In this document: positions 1 through 7,808 of the stretch, piece after piece
Position numbering within the stretch: position 1 is the first letter of the stretch
Layout of the letters: the number at the start of each line of letters is the position of its first letter
Source: an uncultured Oscillospiraceae bacterium
Lineage (GTDB): Bacteria; Bacillota; Clostridia; Oscillospirales; Oscillospiraceae
Direction of reading: 5' to 3'
Length of the DNA stretch: 64,000 nucleotides
NCBI GenBank assembly: GCA_910587345.1
Contig: CAJUKH010000013.1
Location: 1-64,000, forward strand
Translations under genes and position numbers: made by a program
Notes under the pieces: generated by a model
What the model was told of the DNA's origin: nothing
The model's input: the letters and a program-made list of their open reading frames with translations, nothing else
Database searches by the model: none

Positions 1-185
1 CCACACATCTTTTGGGACACCGTATCAGAATGACATCCCAAACAATACATATCTTCTTTTGAAAATTTATAAGTATCCGTTGAATACTCGTCTGCCAGTC
101 TGATTTGCCCGGCTGTATCTTTACGGACAGAAGCCAGATAAACCGCACATTCCCCACAATTCAATCCACAATATGCTAAATCCAT
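1..185 (-). CDS. DUF3795-like protein, 3' end beyond window
   Basis: Partial reading frame of 61 visible codons, starting with ATG at 185 and running off the left edge. It is cysteine-rich: CGLNCGEC sits near the N-terminus and CLGC near residue 52, the pattern of the small DUF3795 proteins, whose function is unknown. The start overlaps the stop of the next upstream gene (185-538) as TAATG, so the two are translationally coupled. It is probably cargo of the recombinase element at 1-2.9 kb, which is inferred from position only. Confidence 0.6.
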   Translation of the reverse strand, partial: MDLAYCGLNCGECAVYLASVRKDTAGQIRLADEYSTDTYKFSKEDMYCLGCHSDTVSQKMC

Positions 186-538
186 TAAAACACTGCCTCC
201 CCTAAATATTTGTCATGTGGAACGATTAAACACTTTTCAATCGCTTTCCAATAGCTGTTGTAAAGATTTTTCTGTGCCGCTCCATAGCTTTCTTTCGTAT
301 CAAATTCCCAATAAAGCATATACTTAACACTTTTTACAATGCGGGTGATTTTTAGCGGTGGAAGCCCCTCTTTAATTTGTTCCATGTCTATGTGATACCC
401 TCTTTTGACAAGCCGGAGCAGAAGCAGTCCCTCCTGTTTTTCCAAAAGGCTTTTAGCTTCAAGCATTAACGCTTCAAATTCCTCTACCTTTTGTGGCTTG
501 ACTTGATAAATACATATTTCTGTAAACGGCATATTCAT
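185..538 (-). CDS. Antibiotic biosynthesis monooxygenase-like (ABM/dimeric barrel) small protein
   Basis: 117 residues, the size of a single ferredoxin-like dimeric alpha-beta barrel domain. It opens with ICIYQVKP, then an acidic helix (EEFEALMLEAKSLLEKQEG), as in ABM-domain proteins. A GGAGG lies just before the two ATGs; the second Met (MPFTEI) has better spacing, so the start may be 532. It precedes a DUF3795-like gene with a 1-base stop/start overlap. Substrate unknown; the fold call rests on motif pattern and length. Confidence 0.5.
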   Translation of the reverse strand: MNMPFTEICIYQVKPQKVEEFEALMLEAKSLLEKQEGLLLLRLVKRGYHIDMEQIKEGLPPLKITRIVKSVKYMLYWEFDTKESYGAAQKNLYNSYWKAIEKCLIVPHDKYLGEAVF

Positions 539-1000
539 ATCCTCCTTGTGTGTATTTTAGCATTAGGAATATGACAGCAAGTGTGTCGCATTCCTCTATT
601 TATTTTGAGGGAAATAACAAAAATATGGCTGTTCCCATTTTATGACACAAAATCTCTTTTCTTGGCACGCCATAATTATATACGGACTTCTGAATAATTG
701 CAATGACAGTGAAATTTTTGAAATTGTATAATTTGTTGTTTGGCATTTTCCAAACTTCCCCGTAGTAGGGAATAAGGAAAACTTTTTTGAAGAATTTCTC
801 TCAAAAGTCCGTCAAAATCGTCCTGTGCGGTGTTGTAGGTAGTGAGAGAGTTTATCAGAGGGTTTGGGATTCTTCCCAACAAGCAAAATCTGTCCGGCAA
901 GCCATAGCGCAGACGGGCAGATTTACGGAAAAGGGTACCCTTTTCCTATGCTTGCTCCGAAACTTTTCATTTTAACAAATACGGAAAGGAAGGGAAAAGA
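539..1000. other. Gene-free stretch with a decayed frame and a palindrome
   Basis: About 460 bases without a convincing gene. A minus-strand frame (roughly 930-676) is open but has no ATG, only an internal TTG at 900 (LPDRFCLLG). It looks like the remnant of a mobile-element protein that I cannot name. A 20-bp perfect palindrome sits at 927-946. Composition is AT-richer than the chromosomal genes further right, in line with imported DNA. Confidence 0.4.
927..946. repeat. 20-bp perfect palindrome
   Basis: GGAAAAGGGTACCCTTTTCC reads identically on both strands. It lies 55 bp upstream of the TnpW-like gene. It could be a regulator or recombination-factor site of the mobile element; the sequence shows only the symmetry. 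Confidence 0.7.
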
Positions 1001-1201
1001 ATGGATTGGGAACTGGAAATCAAAGACAGCGAATTTGTACCGCAAAAGAGAAAGCCAACAGAAGAAACCGTCTGCTACAAAATCGGCGGCACATACTATG
1101 AAGTGTCTACCTCCTGCGGCGGTTCGGAACGGCTCCGCGACAAGATGATACGGCTCATAAAAGCAGAAACCGTCAAACCGCCCAATGACAAACAGGGATA
1201 A
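1001..1201 (+). CDS. TnpW-like transposon-encoded small protein
   Basis: 66 residues, ATG preceded by GGAAGGGAAAAGA. The tail KIGGTYYEVSTSCGG...RDKMIRLI matches the small TnpW-type proteins commonly found beside large serine recombinases in clostridial transposons. Their function is not established. It ends 62 bp before the recombinase, whose promoter lies at the end of this gene. Family assignment is from recall of the motif, not a search. Confidence 0.65.
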   Translation: MDWELEIKDSEFVPQKRKPTEETVCYKIGGTYYEVSTSCGGSERLRDKMIRLIKAETVKPPNDKQG

Positions 1202-1213
1202 GTGCGATATAAT
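1185..1213 (+). promoter_or_regulatory. Sigma-A-type promoter of the serine recombinase
   Basis: ATGACA (1185-1190), a 17-bp spacer and a perfect TATAAT (1208-1213). The -35 lies inside the end of the TnpW-like gene. A 9-bp inverted repeat, GACAAACAG (about 1187-1195) and CTGTTTGTC (about 1226-1234), flanks the -10 and could bind the recombinase or a repressor. Confidence 0.6.
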
Positions 1214-1263
1214 AAGGTTAGCACTTCTGTTTGTCGGGCGTTCATTACAGGAGGAATGAACAC

Positions 1264-2880
1264 ATGACAGCAAATACGAATACATACAAGCCCGGACAGA
1301 TAACAGCATTATACGCCCGTCTTTCGCAGGAAGATGCGTTAGATGGCGACAGCAACAGCATTGTGAACCAGAAAGCAGTCCTCTCCAAATATGCGGCGGA
1401 CAATGGCTTTTCCAATCCCGTTTTCTTCATTGACGACGGTGTATCGGGCGTGACGTTTGACAGACCAAATTTTAACCGCATGATTACAGAGATTGAAGCT
1501 GGAAACGTGGCGACAGTCATTGTCAAAGATATGTCAAGATTAGGGCGCGATTATCTGAAAGTCGGCTACTATACGGAAATCTTTTTCGTGGAACGTGACG
1601 TGCGCTATATTGCAATCAATGATGGTGTTGACAGCGCAAAAGGCGACAACGATTTTACCCCGTTCCGTAACCTGTTTAACGATTTTTACGCCAAAGATAC
1701 AAGCAAAAAGGTGAGGGCAATCAAGCGGGCGCAGGGACAGGCGGGGGAACATCTGACAAAGCCGCCCTACGGCTACATGGTAAGCCCTACGGACAAAAAG
1801 CAATGGATTGTAGACGAGGAAGCCGCCGCTGTGGTGAAACGGGTTTTTGATTTATGTATCGCCGGAAAAGGACCTATGCAGATAGCAAAAATCCTCAAAG
1901 AAGATAAGGTACTGACTGCCAAAGCCCACTACGCAAAGAAAAAGGGAAAACCATTTCCCGAAAATCCCTATGATTGGAGGGATAGTACCATTGTCGGTAT
2001 TTTGGAGCGTATGGACTACTGCGGGCATACGGTAAACTTCAAAAGCTATTCCAAATCCCACAAGCTGAAAAAGCGGATTCCTACCACAAAGGAACAGCAG
2101 GCTATCTTTTTCAATACCCATGAGGCGATTGTAGAGGACGCAGTTTTTGAACGGGTGCAGGAATTAAGGTCAAATAAACGCCGCCCCACAAAAGCGGACA
2201 GACAGGGATTGTTTTCCGGCTTGGTATATTGTGCAGACTGCGGGAGTAAATTACACTTTGCTACCTGCAAAAGCTTTAACGGCTCACAAGACCATTACCG
2301 CTGTGCAAAGTATAAAAGCAATACGGGAAGTTGTACGGCTCACTTTATCCGCGAAGAAGTGTTGAAACAGATAGTGTGGAGCAGAATATTTGACGTAACC
2401 GCCCTTTTCTTTGATGACATTATGGCTTTCCATGAAATGATGTATCAGCAACGCTCTGCCGAAACAGAAAAGGAAATGAAGCGCAGGAGGCGGGAAGTCG
2501 GACAGGCGAGGAAGCGGATAGCAGAACTTGACCGTATCTTCAAGCGGATTTATGAGGACGACATAAGCGGAACAATCAGCCACGACAGATTTTTGAAGCT
2601 GTCCGCAGAGTATGAAGCGGAACAGCGGGAACTGGAAGAAAAAGTCAAGACAGACCAGCAGAAAGTCGATACCTACGAACAGAACAAGAGCGATTTTGAC
2701 AGCTTCGCCGCGATTATTCGCAAGTATGTGGGGATAAAGGAACTCACCCCTGCAATCGTCAATGAATTTATTAAGAAAATCATAGTCCATGCGCCTGAAA
2801 AGGTGGACGGGAAACGGGTACAGAAAGTAGATATTGTTTTCAACTTTGTAGGGGAAATTAATTTCCTTTCTGCCAGTTAA
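1264..2880 (+). CDS. Large serine recombinase (TnpX-like) of an integrative element
   Basis: 538 residues, typical for a large serine recombinase that excises and inserts a transposon through a 5'-phosphoserine intermediate. The catalytic domain starts with YARLSQED (Ser21 as likely nucleophile), followed by VKDMSRLGRDYLKVG. Then come a recombinase domain, a zinc ribbon (CADCGSKLHFATC), a charged coiled-coil of about 90 residues and a DUF4368-like tail. ATG at 1264 is chosen because AGGAGG lies 9 bases upstream; an in-frame alternative at 1231 lacks this. The frame is intact with no missing motif, so the element could still be active. Its far end lies left of the window. Confidence 0.93.
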   Translation: MTANTNTYKPGQITALYARLSQEDALDGDSNSIVNQKAVLSKYAADNGFSNPVFFIDDGVSGVTFDRPNFNRMITEIEAGNVATVIVKDMSRLGRDYLKVGYYTEIFFVERDVRYIAINDGVDSAKGDNDFTPFRNLFNDFYAKDTSKKVRAIKRAQGQAGEHLTKPPYGYMVSPTDKKQWIVDEEAAAVVKRVFDLCIAGKGPMQIAKILKEDKVLTAKAHYAKKKGKPFPENPYDWRDSTIVGILERMDYCGHTVNFKSYSKSHKLKKRIPTTKEQQAIFFNTHEAIVEDAVFERVQELRSNKRRPTKADRQGLFSGLVYCADCGSKLHFATCKSFNGSQDHYRCAKYKSNTGSCTAHFIREEVLKQIVWSRIFDVTALFFDDIMAFHEMMYQQRSAETEKEMKRRRREVGQARKRIAELDRIFKRIYEDDISGTISHDRFLKLSAEYEAEQRELEEKVKTDQQKVDTYEQNKSDFDSFAAIIRKYVGIKELTPAIVNEFIKKIIVHAPEKVDGKRVQKVDIVFNFVGEINFLSAS

Positions 2881-3047
2881 CCGAAGCGACAGAGCGCATA
2901 GACACTCAAAAAGACGGTACAGTCCTTGTAATTGGGGCTATACCGCCTAATCTGAAATTACTTCCCTCTAACCGTAAACATTTTTATTTTCTGTTTTTTT
3001 GCAAATAATACAGTTGCCGTCTCAATTTTCACTATTTTGATAGCCCC
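2881..3047. other. Non-coding junction between mobile element and chromosome
   Basis: No gene is seen between the recombinase stop and the arsR promoter. The element's end is expected here, because the recombinase is usually the last gene of such elements. I could not identify the crossover site: these enzymes leave only short (2-bp) target repeats. Confidence 0.4.
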
Positions 3048-3076
3048 TTGACAACATTAGAATATTCTAATATAAT
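3048..3076 (+). promoter_or_regulatory. arsR-trxA promoter with embedded palindromic operator
   Basis: TTGACA (3048-3053), a 17-bp spacer and TATAAT (3071-3076): both hexamers are consensus. The spacer carries a perfect 16-bp palindrome, ATTAGAATATTCTAAT (3056-3071), that also covers the first base of the -10. A dimeric ArsR-family repressor bound here would block RNA polymerase, so autoregulation by the adjacent gene is inferred. Confidence 0.85.
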
Positions 3077-3102
3077 AAATAAAAAAAGTAGAAGGTGAGA
3101 AT

Positions 3103-3390
3103 GTGGGAGAGGAATGCTTACAGTCGGCTGAATTATTGAAGGCTCTGGCCCATCCAATACGGCTGAATATTGTGCGTAGTCTGTTGCAGTTTGGATGTCG
3201 AAATGTAAACTGTATGGTGAACAGTTCGGGCTATTCCCAGTCCTGTATCTCTCAGCATCTTGCCAAATTGAAGGCAGCCGGTGTGGTAACAGCGGAGCGA
3301 ATAGGAAACGAGGTTTACTACGAATTGAGTGACGAACGAGTCGCAAGAATCGTATCAGCCCTATTTTCTCCCAAAGCAGTGGAACCATGA
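3103..3390 (+). CDS. ArsR/SmtB-family transcriptional regulator
   Basis: 95 residues with a GTG start after GAAGGTGAG. Winged-helix layout: ALAHPIRLNIVRSLL, then recognition helix SQSCISQHLAKLKAAGVV, then the wing VTAERIGNEVYYEL. Cysteines at CRNVNC and in SQSC could make it a thiol or metal sensor; family members with such cysteines respond to redox state, reactive sulfur or metals. It lies 63 bp upstream of trxA and just downstream of a consensus promoter with a palindrome. Most likely an autoregulated redox-responsive repressor of arsR-trxA; the signal is unknown. Confidence 0.85.
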   Translation: MGEECLQSAELLKALAHPIRLNIVRSLLQFGCRNVNCMVNSSGYSQSCISQHLAKLKAAGVVTAERIGNEVYYELSDERVARIVSALFSPKAVEP

Positions 3391-3453
3391 CAGAAGTTCT
3401 GTCTGGTCAAATAGTGAAAAAATCGAAAGATTATCAGAAAGGAAGTTATTGTT

Positions 3454-3768
3454 ATGGCATTGATTCATTTTAATGAGTCTACCTTCGATGAAGCACTCAA
3501 TTCCAAAGAGTTGATGATGGTAGATTTCTGGGCCACCTGGTGCGGCCCCTGCAAGATGCTCGGCCCCGTGATCGAACAGTTGGCGGAGGAGTATGAAGAT
3601 ATCACCATCGGTAAGGTAGATGTAGACGAGTGCCCCGCCCTTGCCCAGCGGTATGGCATTATGAGCGTTCCTACCGTGCTTTTCTTTAAAAACGGGGAGG
3701 AAATCGAGCGGAAGATCGGTGCTATGCCTCCCATGGTCTACTCCGATATTCTGGACGAAAATAAGTAA
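3454..3768 (+). CDS. trxA: Thioredoxin
   Basis: 104 residues, full length for thioredoxin. The active site WCGPC follows VDFWATW, and the cis-proline region reads MSVPTVLFFKNGE. It reduces protein disulfides in the cytoplasm using electrons from thioredoxin reductase. ATG follows AGAAAGGAAG. It is probably co-transcribed with the arsR-type gene upstream, which suggests thiol-stress control. ruvX starts 1 base after its stop. Confidence 0.95.
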   Translation: MALIHFNESTFDEALNSKELMMVDFWATWCGPCKMLGPVIEQLAEEYEDITIGKVDVDECPALAQRYGIMSVPTVLFFKNGEEIERKIGAMPPMVYSDILDENK

Positions 3769-3769
3769 G

Positions 3770-4210
3770 ATGCGAATCATGGCTATCGATTATGGCGACG
3801 CCCGTACGGGCGTCGCCATATCCGACTTGACCGGAACCATGACAGGATTTACTGCAGTGATTCAAAGCCGCAGGGAAGAGGAGGTCCTCTCTCAACTGGT
3901 TCAGCTGATTTCCCAAAGGCAAATTGAAGAGTTGGTGGTGGGCTTCCCTCGAAACATGGATGGCAGTGAGGGGCCTCGGGCGGAACTCTATCGATCCTTT
4001 GCGCAAAAGCTGGAGGAGGCTTCCGGGCTTCCCGTTCGCTTGTGGGACGAGCGCCGCACTACGATAGAAGCCCACAACATTCTCCACGAGAGCGGCAAAC
4101 GAATGAAGGCGCATAAAAAGAATGTTGATGCCGTTGCGGCATCTCTCATTTTGGAAGGGTATTTGATTCGGAAACGAATGGAAACAGTCGAAAATGGACC
4201 GCAAGATTAG
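3770..4210 (+). CDS. ruvX: Putative pre-16S rRNA nuclease / Holliday junction resolvase-like YqgF
   Basis: 146 residues with the RNase H-like signature at the N-terminus (MAIDYGDARTGVAISD), then VVGFPRNMDGSEG and LWDERRTTIEAHNIL, and C-terminal KNVDAVAASLILEGYL. These carry the YqgF acidic residues. The family matures the 16S rRNA 5' end and was first proposed as a resolvase. The start at 3770 follows the trxA stop by 1 base, so translation is likely coupled. Its stop overlaps the convergent TauE-like gene by 4 bases, inside a bidirectional terminator. Confidence 0.92.
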   Translation: MRIMAIDYGDARTGVAISDLTGTMTGFTAVIQSRREEEVLSQLVQLISQRQIEELVVGFPRNMDGSEGPRAELYRSFAQKLEEASGLPVRLWDERRTTIEAHNILHESGKRMKAHKKNVDAVAASLILEGYLIRKRMETVENGPQD

Positions 4211-4226
4211 TTCCTGCGGTCCATTT
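4192..4226. terminator. Bidirectional rho-independent terminator
   Basis: 12-bp perfect stem AAATGGACCGCA / TGCGGTCCATTT with an 11-nt loop. T-runs lie to the right and A-runs to the left. It contains the stop codons of both ruvX and the convergent TauE-like gene, so both transcripts end here. Confidence 0.85.
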
Positions 4227-4584
4227 CATTTTTCCTTTTTGGGTTTTGGAACAGTTCAGATATTCCCACAAGAATTAAAAAAAAGCCAAAAAAGCGGTGT
4301 AAAAGAGTTACATCCAGCGCTGTTGCCACATAGGCGGCTAATGCGGTACCGATCAATCCGGAAAGCACGGAAGAAAACAGGAGCCTTTTTTCTATAAAGC
4401 CATTTTTAACATGAGCAGGAAGGGCTAAAGCGGCGGTGGGGAGGAAGTAAAGAAGATTGATGCCCTGAGCCGTGGTTTGCGGTAAGCCGGCAACAGCGGT
4501 CATATAAATGAGCAAAAGGGTCCCGCCGCCAACCCCAAATCCGGAGAGGACTCCGGTGGCGGTGCCTATCAGAAAAGCTATCAT
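4207..4584 (-). CDS. TauE/SafE-type permease, C-terminal half (split gene)
   Basis: 125 residues with about four hydrophobic segments. It carries the TauE/SafE repeat signature GVLSGFGVGGGTLLL near the N-terminus. Full-length members are about 250 residues with two such repeats; this gene codes only one. Its ATG overlaps the stop of the preceding half-gene as ATGA. The two products presumably assemble as a heterodimeric anion (sulfite/sulfonate-type) exporter in the membrane. The substrate cannot be told from sequence. Confidence 0.75.
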   Translation of the reverse strand: MIAFLIGTATGVLSGFGVGGGTLLLIYMTAVAGLPQTTAQGINLLYFLPTAALALPAHVKNGFIEKRLLFSSVLSGLIGTALAAYVATALDVTLLHRFFGFFLILVGISELFQNPKRKNEMDRRN

Positions 4585-4946
4585 GAAGCAAAAAAGGCGG
4601 CCCGAATGCCGGCATAGAGGATCAAAATCGCAAACCCTCTGCGAAGCCATAGCATATTGACCCCTTTGAACAATTTTCCTCCAAGCATTCCGCCCACCGT
4701 ACCACCCAAAAGATAGGGAAGTGCCCCCTCCAATACCAGATCCCCCCGCAGAAAATAGATGGCGGAGGAAAGGCAGCATAACGGCAAAATAATGGCGACC
4801 GAGGTGGCAAAGGCCTTTTGTTCCTTTAATCCCTGCCAACGAATAAGCAGGGGAACCAGCAGCATCCCGCCGCCGCCCCCGAAAAAGCCGTTTATAATGC
4901 CGGCTGCGCCTCCCGATACCGCCGCTTTCCAATTTTGTTTTTTCAC
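4581..4946 (-). CDS. TauE/SafE-type permease, N-terminal half (split gene)
   Basis: 121 residues with a GTG start and a G-rich Shine-Dalgarno 6 bases upstream. The repeat signature is GIINGFFGGGGGMLLVPLL, followed by hydrophobic helices and GGTVGGMLGGKL. Half the length of a standard TauE/SafE protein and overlapping the second half by ATGA. A frameshifted full-length gene is an alternative, but each half has its own start, its own glycine motif and a clean overlap, which favours a true two-gene permease. Confidence 0.75.
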   Translation of the reverse strand: MKKQNWKAAVSGGAAGIINGFFGGGGGMLLVPLLIRWQGLKEQKAFATSVAIILPLCCLSSAIYFLRGDLVLEGALPYLLGGTVGGMLGGKLFKGVNMLWLRRGFAILILYAGIRAAFFAS

Positions 4947-4989
4947 AAAAATCCCCCTTTCAGCCTATTTTGCCAAAAGGGGGATTTTT
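4947..4989 (-). terminator. Rho-independent terminator after tcdA
   Basis: 14-bp stem AAAAATCCCCCTTT / AAAGGGGGATTTTT with a 15-nt loop, between the tcdA stop and the start of the TauE-like pair. Its left arm includes the G-rich ribosome binding site of the next gene, so it may also affect that gene's translation. Confidence 0.75.
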
Positions 4990-5732
4990 TATGTGTCATT
5001 CTTTCGTTCTTCCTCGGTCAAAGATAGTACCACATCTCCCGCGATCATCAGCCCGGCACAGGATGGGACCCAGGCTACACTGCCAGGGATGCTGCGGCGC
5101 CCCGGCGGAGGCGCCTCTGTCCCGACCGACGATGTGACCTTGATCGGTTCCTCATCCGACCAAAGGACCCGGTGATGCAAAATGCCACGGCTGCGAAGTT
5201 CTTTGCGAACCACTCTGGCCAAAGGGCACACCTGAGTCTTTGCGATATCCGTGATTTGAAACCGGGTGGGGTCTACTTTATTGCCCGTTCCCAGCGCAGA
5301 AAGAATTGGGATACCCCGTTCCAGCGCCGTTTGGATCAAGTCCAACTTGCAGGAAACCAGGTCGATAGCATCTACGATAAAATCGAAGGGGCCGGCAGAA
5401 AAAAGCGTCTCTCTGGTTTCTGGTGTATAACGATAATAAAGCGAATGCACTTTACAACCAGGGGCAACTATCGCCACCCGCTGCTCCATGGCTTCCGGTT
5501 TGGGTCGACCTACTGTGTATAGCGTAGCTTCCAACTGCCGATTCAGATTAGATACCCCAACCTCATCACAGTCTACCAACGTCAACGCTCCGATCCCGGA
5601 ACGAGCCAGCGCTTCTGCACACCAGCTTCCCACACCGCCAAGACCAACCACCGCAACATGGCTGCGGGCCAGCTTCCTCATTGCCGAAGATCCGAGAAGC
5701 ATTTCTGTTCGTTGTAATGCTTCCTTTTCCAT
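4989..5732 (-). CDS. tcdA: tRNA threonylcarbamoyladenosine dehydratase (ThiF/MoeB-like)
   Basis: 247 residues. E1-like nucleotide-binding motif VAVVGLGGVGSWCAEALARSG, then LVDCDEVGVSNLNRQ, FIVDAIDLVSCK, and a C-terminal GSVAWVPSCAGLMIAGDVV. These are features of TcdA/YgdL, which cyclises t6A37 in tRNA using ATP. ATG at 5732 is chosen because GAGAAGGTGAAGGGA lies just before it; an in-frame start ten codons upstream has no such site. The gene is followed by a strong terminator. Confidence 0.9.
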   Translation of the reverse strand: MEKEALQRTEMLLGSSAMRKLARSHVAVVGLGGVGSWCAEALARSGIGALTLVDCDEVGVSNLNRQLEATLYTVGRPKPEAMEQRVAIVAPGCKVHSLYYRYTPETRETLFSAGPFDFIVDAIDLVSCKLDLIQTALERGIPILSALGTGNKVDPTRFQITDIAKTQVCPLARVVRKELRSRGILHHRVLWSDEEPIKVTSSVGTEAPPPGRRSIPGSVAWVPSCAGLMIAGDVVLSLTEEERKNDT

Positions 5733-5752
5733 TCCCTTCACCTTCTCAGAAG

Positions 5753-5785
5753 ACCGCCTCACAGGAAAGTATCCCGTGAGGCGGT
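5753..5785 (-). terminator. Hairpin between the foldase gene and tcdA
   Basis: 10-bp perfect stem ACCGCCTCAC / GTGAGGCGGT with a 13-nt loop. The minus-strand sequence after it is not T-rich, so termination may be weak and tcdA may be reached by read-through. Confidence 0.45.
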
Positions 5786-5801
5786 CAATTTCGGATTCCG
5801 T

Positions 5802-7460
5802 TTAATTTTCAGCGACAGGGGACTCAGAAGGTTCTGCGCTTTCAACAGGGGTCTCACTCTCTGCTACGGCAGTATTCCGGTCGCCTACATACTTCATACC
5901 GTCCTGGGCTACCGCTTCGGCCGAATCCACAATCTCATCCAGCCATGCGTTCCACTCAGAACTTTGCTTTGCGCTGATTGCTGTACCCTTCCAAGCAGGC
6001 TCTTGCTTCTGCACATAGTACAATACATGCCAGCCAAAGTAATTCCCGCGATTCTCTACCAGTTCGGTATCCCCGGGCTGACGGGAGGCGTCAAACAGCC
6101 AGTTATTGATATTGGCTACCATATCCCCCTCGGACACATAGGTGTAGAGACCGCCCCGAGTATTGGAACCACTGTCATCCGAGTGCTCATTGGCCAAAAT
6201 CCCAAAGCTCTCCTCGGTAGCTTCGCCGGCCTTCCATTGATCCAAAATGGTTTGAGCCTCTGCCTTGGCAGCCTCCATGGCTTCCTCAGTAGGCTCTGTA
6301 GCACCTGTTTCCATCTCGGGTTGAATCAGAATATGGCGGAAATCCACAGTCTCACTCTCATCCAGATAACGGTCCAGGAAAAGAGCCACATAATACCCGC
6401 TGGAAGACTCTACAAAGGTCACATCGCCCTTCTTACGCTCACTGTCCATCAGCCAGGAGGTGATAACAGCAGCATTGCCGGAGAGTGTGCTTCCCTTGAT
6501 CCCCTGAGACAGAGAATAATCGGGATCGGCATATGCGCCCTGAGAGGATTCGGAAACATACTTCGGAGCGGCGGCAATAAAGGCCTCCTCACGGTCATCG
6601 GCAGCCTCAATTTCAGCCACAGCCGCCTTCGCTCTGGCCTCTGCAGCCTCTTTTGCGGCGGCCTTCTCCTCGTCGGTAGCCTCTACCGTATTGCCCTCTT
6701 CATCGGTAGTGCTGGGAGCAGCACTGCTGATAAAGAAGGTACGGTAATCATAGCTATCCAAATTATCAGGGTTCTCGGTATAGTACTTTCGCAAGTCTTC
6801 ATCAGCATAAGAGATGTTATCCCGATATTGCTGGCTGAACTCATCGGCCAAAATGCTGTTCGTCAGATTGCGGAGGAATACCTTTTCGGTCACGCCATTG
6901 CCATAAACCTGAGAGATGTAGGCCCCCCGGCTCAAGCCATACCGGGCACGATCAATGTCGATTCGGCTCAATTCCTCATCAATTTGCTTCTGTCCCTCTT
7001 CAGAAAGCGTATAACCAGCCTCTTTGGCGGCGTCACAGAGCGCAGCTACCTGTTGAAGATTGGTCAATGCAGTCTCCCGAAAATAATCTGCGTAGGTAAT
7101 ACCCTCTTCTTCGTTTTGGAACTGGGCGCCATCTGATAAATTGGGGTCATAGCTGCTATAGGCGTACAACTGATTGTAATAACGCTCATAGTTGCGTACC
7201 TGAGCATAATAATACTGAAGGTCAGTGACTTTATAGTCAACTCCGTTCACGGTAGCCGCCACAGCATTACGGTGAAAAATCCCCATGTTGTTCCACACCA
7301 GCAGACCCACTGCCGCAATGGCACAAACTACACCGATAACAGTATAGGTGGTTTTCTTCCGCTGGGCAGCCTGAGCTTCCTTCTGCTCTCTCAGCTGGCG
7401 CTGTGTCAGCCCCTCAGCCATAGCAGCCTTGCGCTGCTGCTTCTTGTCGGATGCACTCAT
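5802..7460 (-). CDS. Membrane-anchored PpiC-type peptidyl-prolyl isomerase (PrsA/SurA-like foldase)
   Basis: 552 residues. A charged cytoplasmic N-terminus (about 35 residues) is followed by one membrane segment (TVIGVVCAIAAVGLLVWNNMG), then a large extracytoplasmic part. The middle is helical SurA-N-like sequence, including a long Ala/Glu-rich helix. The parvulin domain lies near residues 370-490 (VDFRHILIQPE, then FGILANEHSDDSGSNTRGGLYTYV and GWHVLYYV). It helps secreted proteins fold at the cell surface. The C-terminal tail is rich in Ser, Glu and Pro. No lipobox Cys, so it is anchored by the helix, unlike lipoprotein PrsA. Confidence 0.85.
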   Translation of the reverse strand: MSASDKKQQRKAAMAEGLTQRQLREQKEAQAAQRKKTTYTVIGVVCAIAAVGLLVWNNMGIFHRNAVAATVNGVDYKVTDLQYYYAQVRNYERYYNQLYAYSSYDPNLSDGAQFQNEEEGITYADYFRETALTNLQQVAALCDAAKEAGYTLSEEGQKQIDEELSRIDIDRARYGLSRGAYISQVYGNGVTEKVFLRNLTNSILADEFSQQYRDNISYADEDLRKYYTENPDNLDSYDYRTFFISSAAPSTTDEEGNTVEATDEEKAAAKEAAEARAKAAVAEIEAADDREEAFIAAAPKYVSESSQGAYADPDYSLSQGIKGSTLSGNAAVITSWLMDSERKKGDVTFVESSSGYYVALFLDRYLDESETVDFRHILIQPEMETGATEPTEEAMEAAKAEAQTILDQWKAGEATEESFGILANEHSDDSGSNTRGGLYTYVSEGDMVANINNWLFDASRQPGDTELVENRGNYFGWHVLYYVQKQEPAWKGTAISAKQSSEWNAWLDEIVDSAEAVAQDGMKYVGDRNTAVAESETPVESAEPSESPVAEN

Positions 7461-7642
7461 GCAAGTTCAGTCCTCTCATTCTTATCCGAATTTGTAAATT
7501 GTGAAAGAGCGCTCCGAGGGAATAGAGAGCGCTCGACACATTTTATCATTATACAAGAAATTCTCCCGCCATGCAAGCCCAAACAATCCTAAAAAGAGAA
7601 AAAAGGATAAAATTACCCCCGCCATAGCCGTGTGGACCCAAT

Positions 7643-7795
7643 TAAAACCTGCACGTCTCCGGCAGGTGGGTCGCCTCCGTTACTGCTTTACCGCTTCCAA
7701 CTTCCGACCATGGGCCGGGAGGCCTGCGAACCGCAGAACGAGTCAGCGTCCCGTTTCAAAAATGTGGGTTTAAATGAGCCCATCACGCACCAGGC
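7643..7795 (-). ncRNA. Structured RNA candidate, 6S RNA-like
   Basis: A gene-free, GC-rich stretch with several nested pairings on the minus strand: outer GGT/ACC, GGG/CCC and CTC/GAG pairs, an inner hairpin CTGCG-GTT-CGCAG, a GGGCTC...AAACCC hairpin near the 5' end, and a 3' hairpin ACCTGC...GCAGGT followed by TTTT. Length (about 150 nt) and the single long, interrupted helix suggest 6S RNA, which binds housekeeping RNA polymerase. I do not see the SRP RNA motif. Identification is tentative; the structure evidence is stronger than the family name. The rest of 7461-7808 holds no gene. Confidence 0.45.
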
Positions 7796-7808
7796 AGGGG
7801 AGATACCA

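Noticed and set aside
5964..7136. 390-residue plus-strand frame
   Set aside because: Shadow of the PrsA-like foldase.
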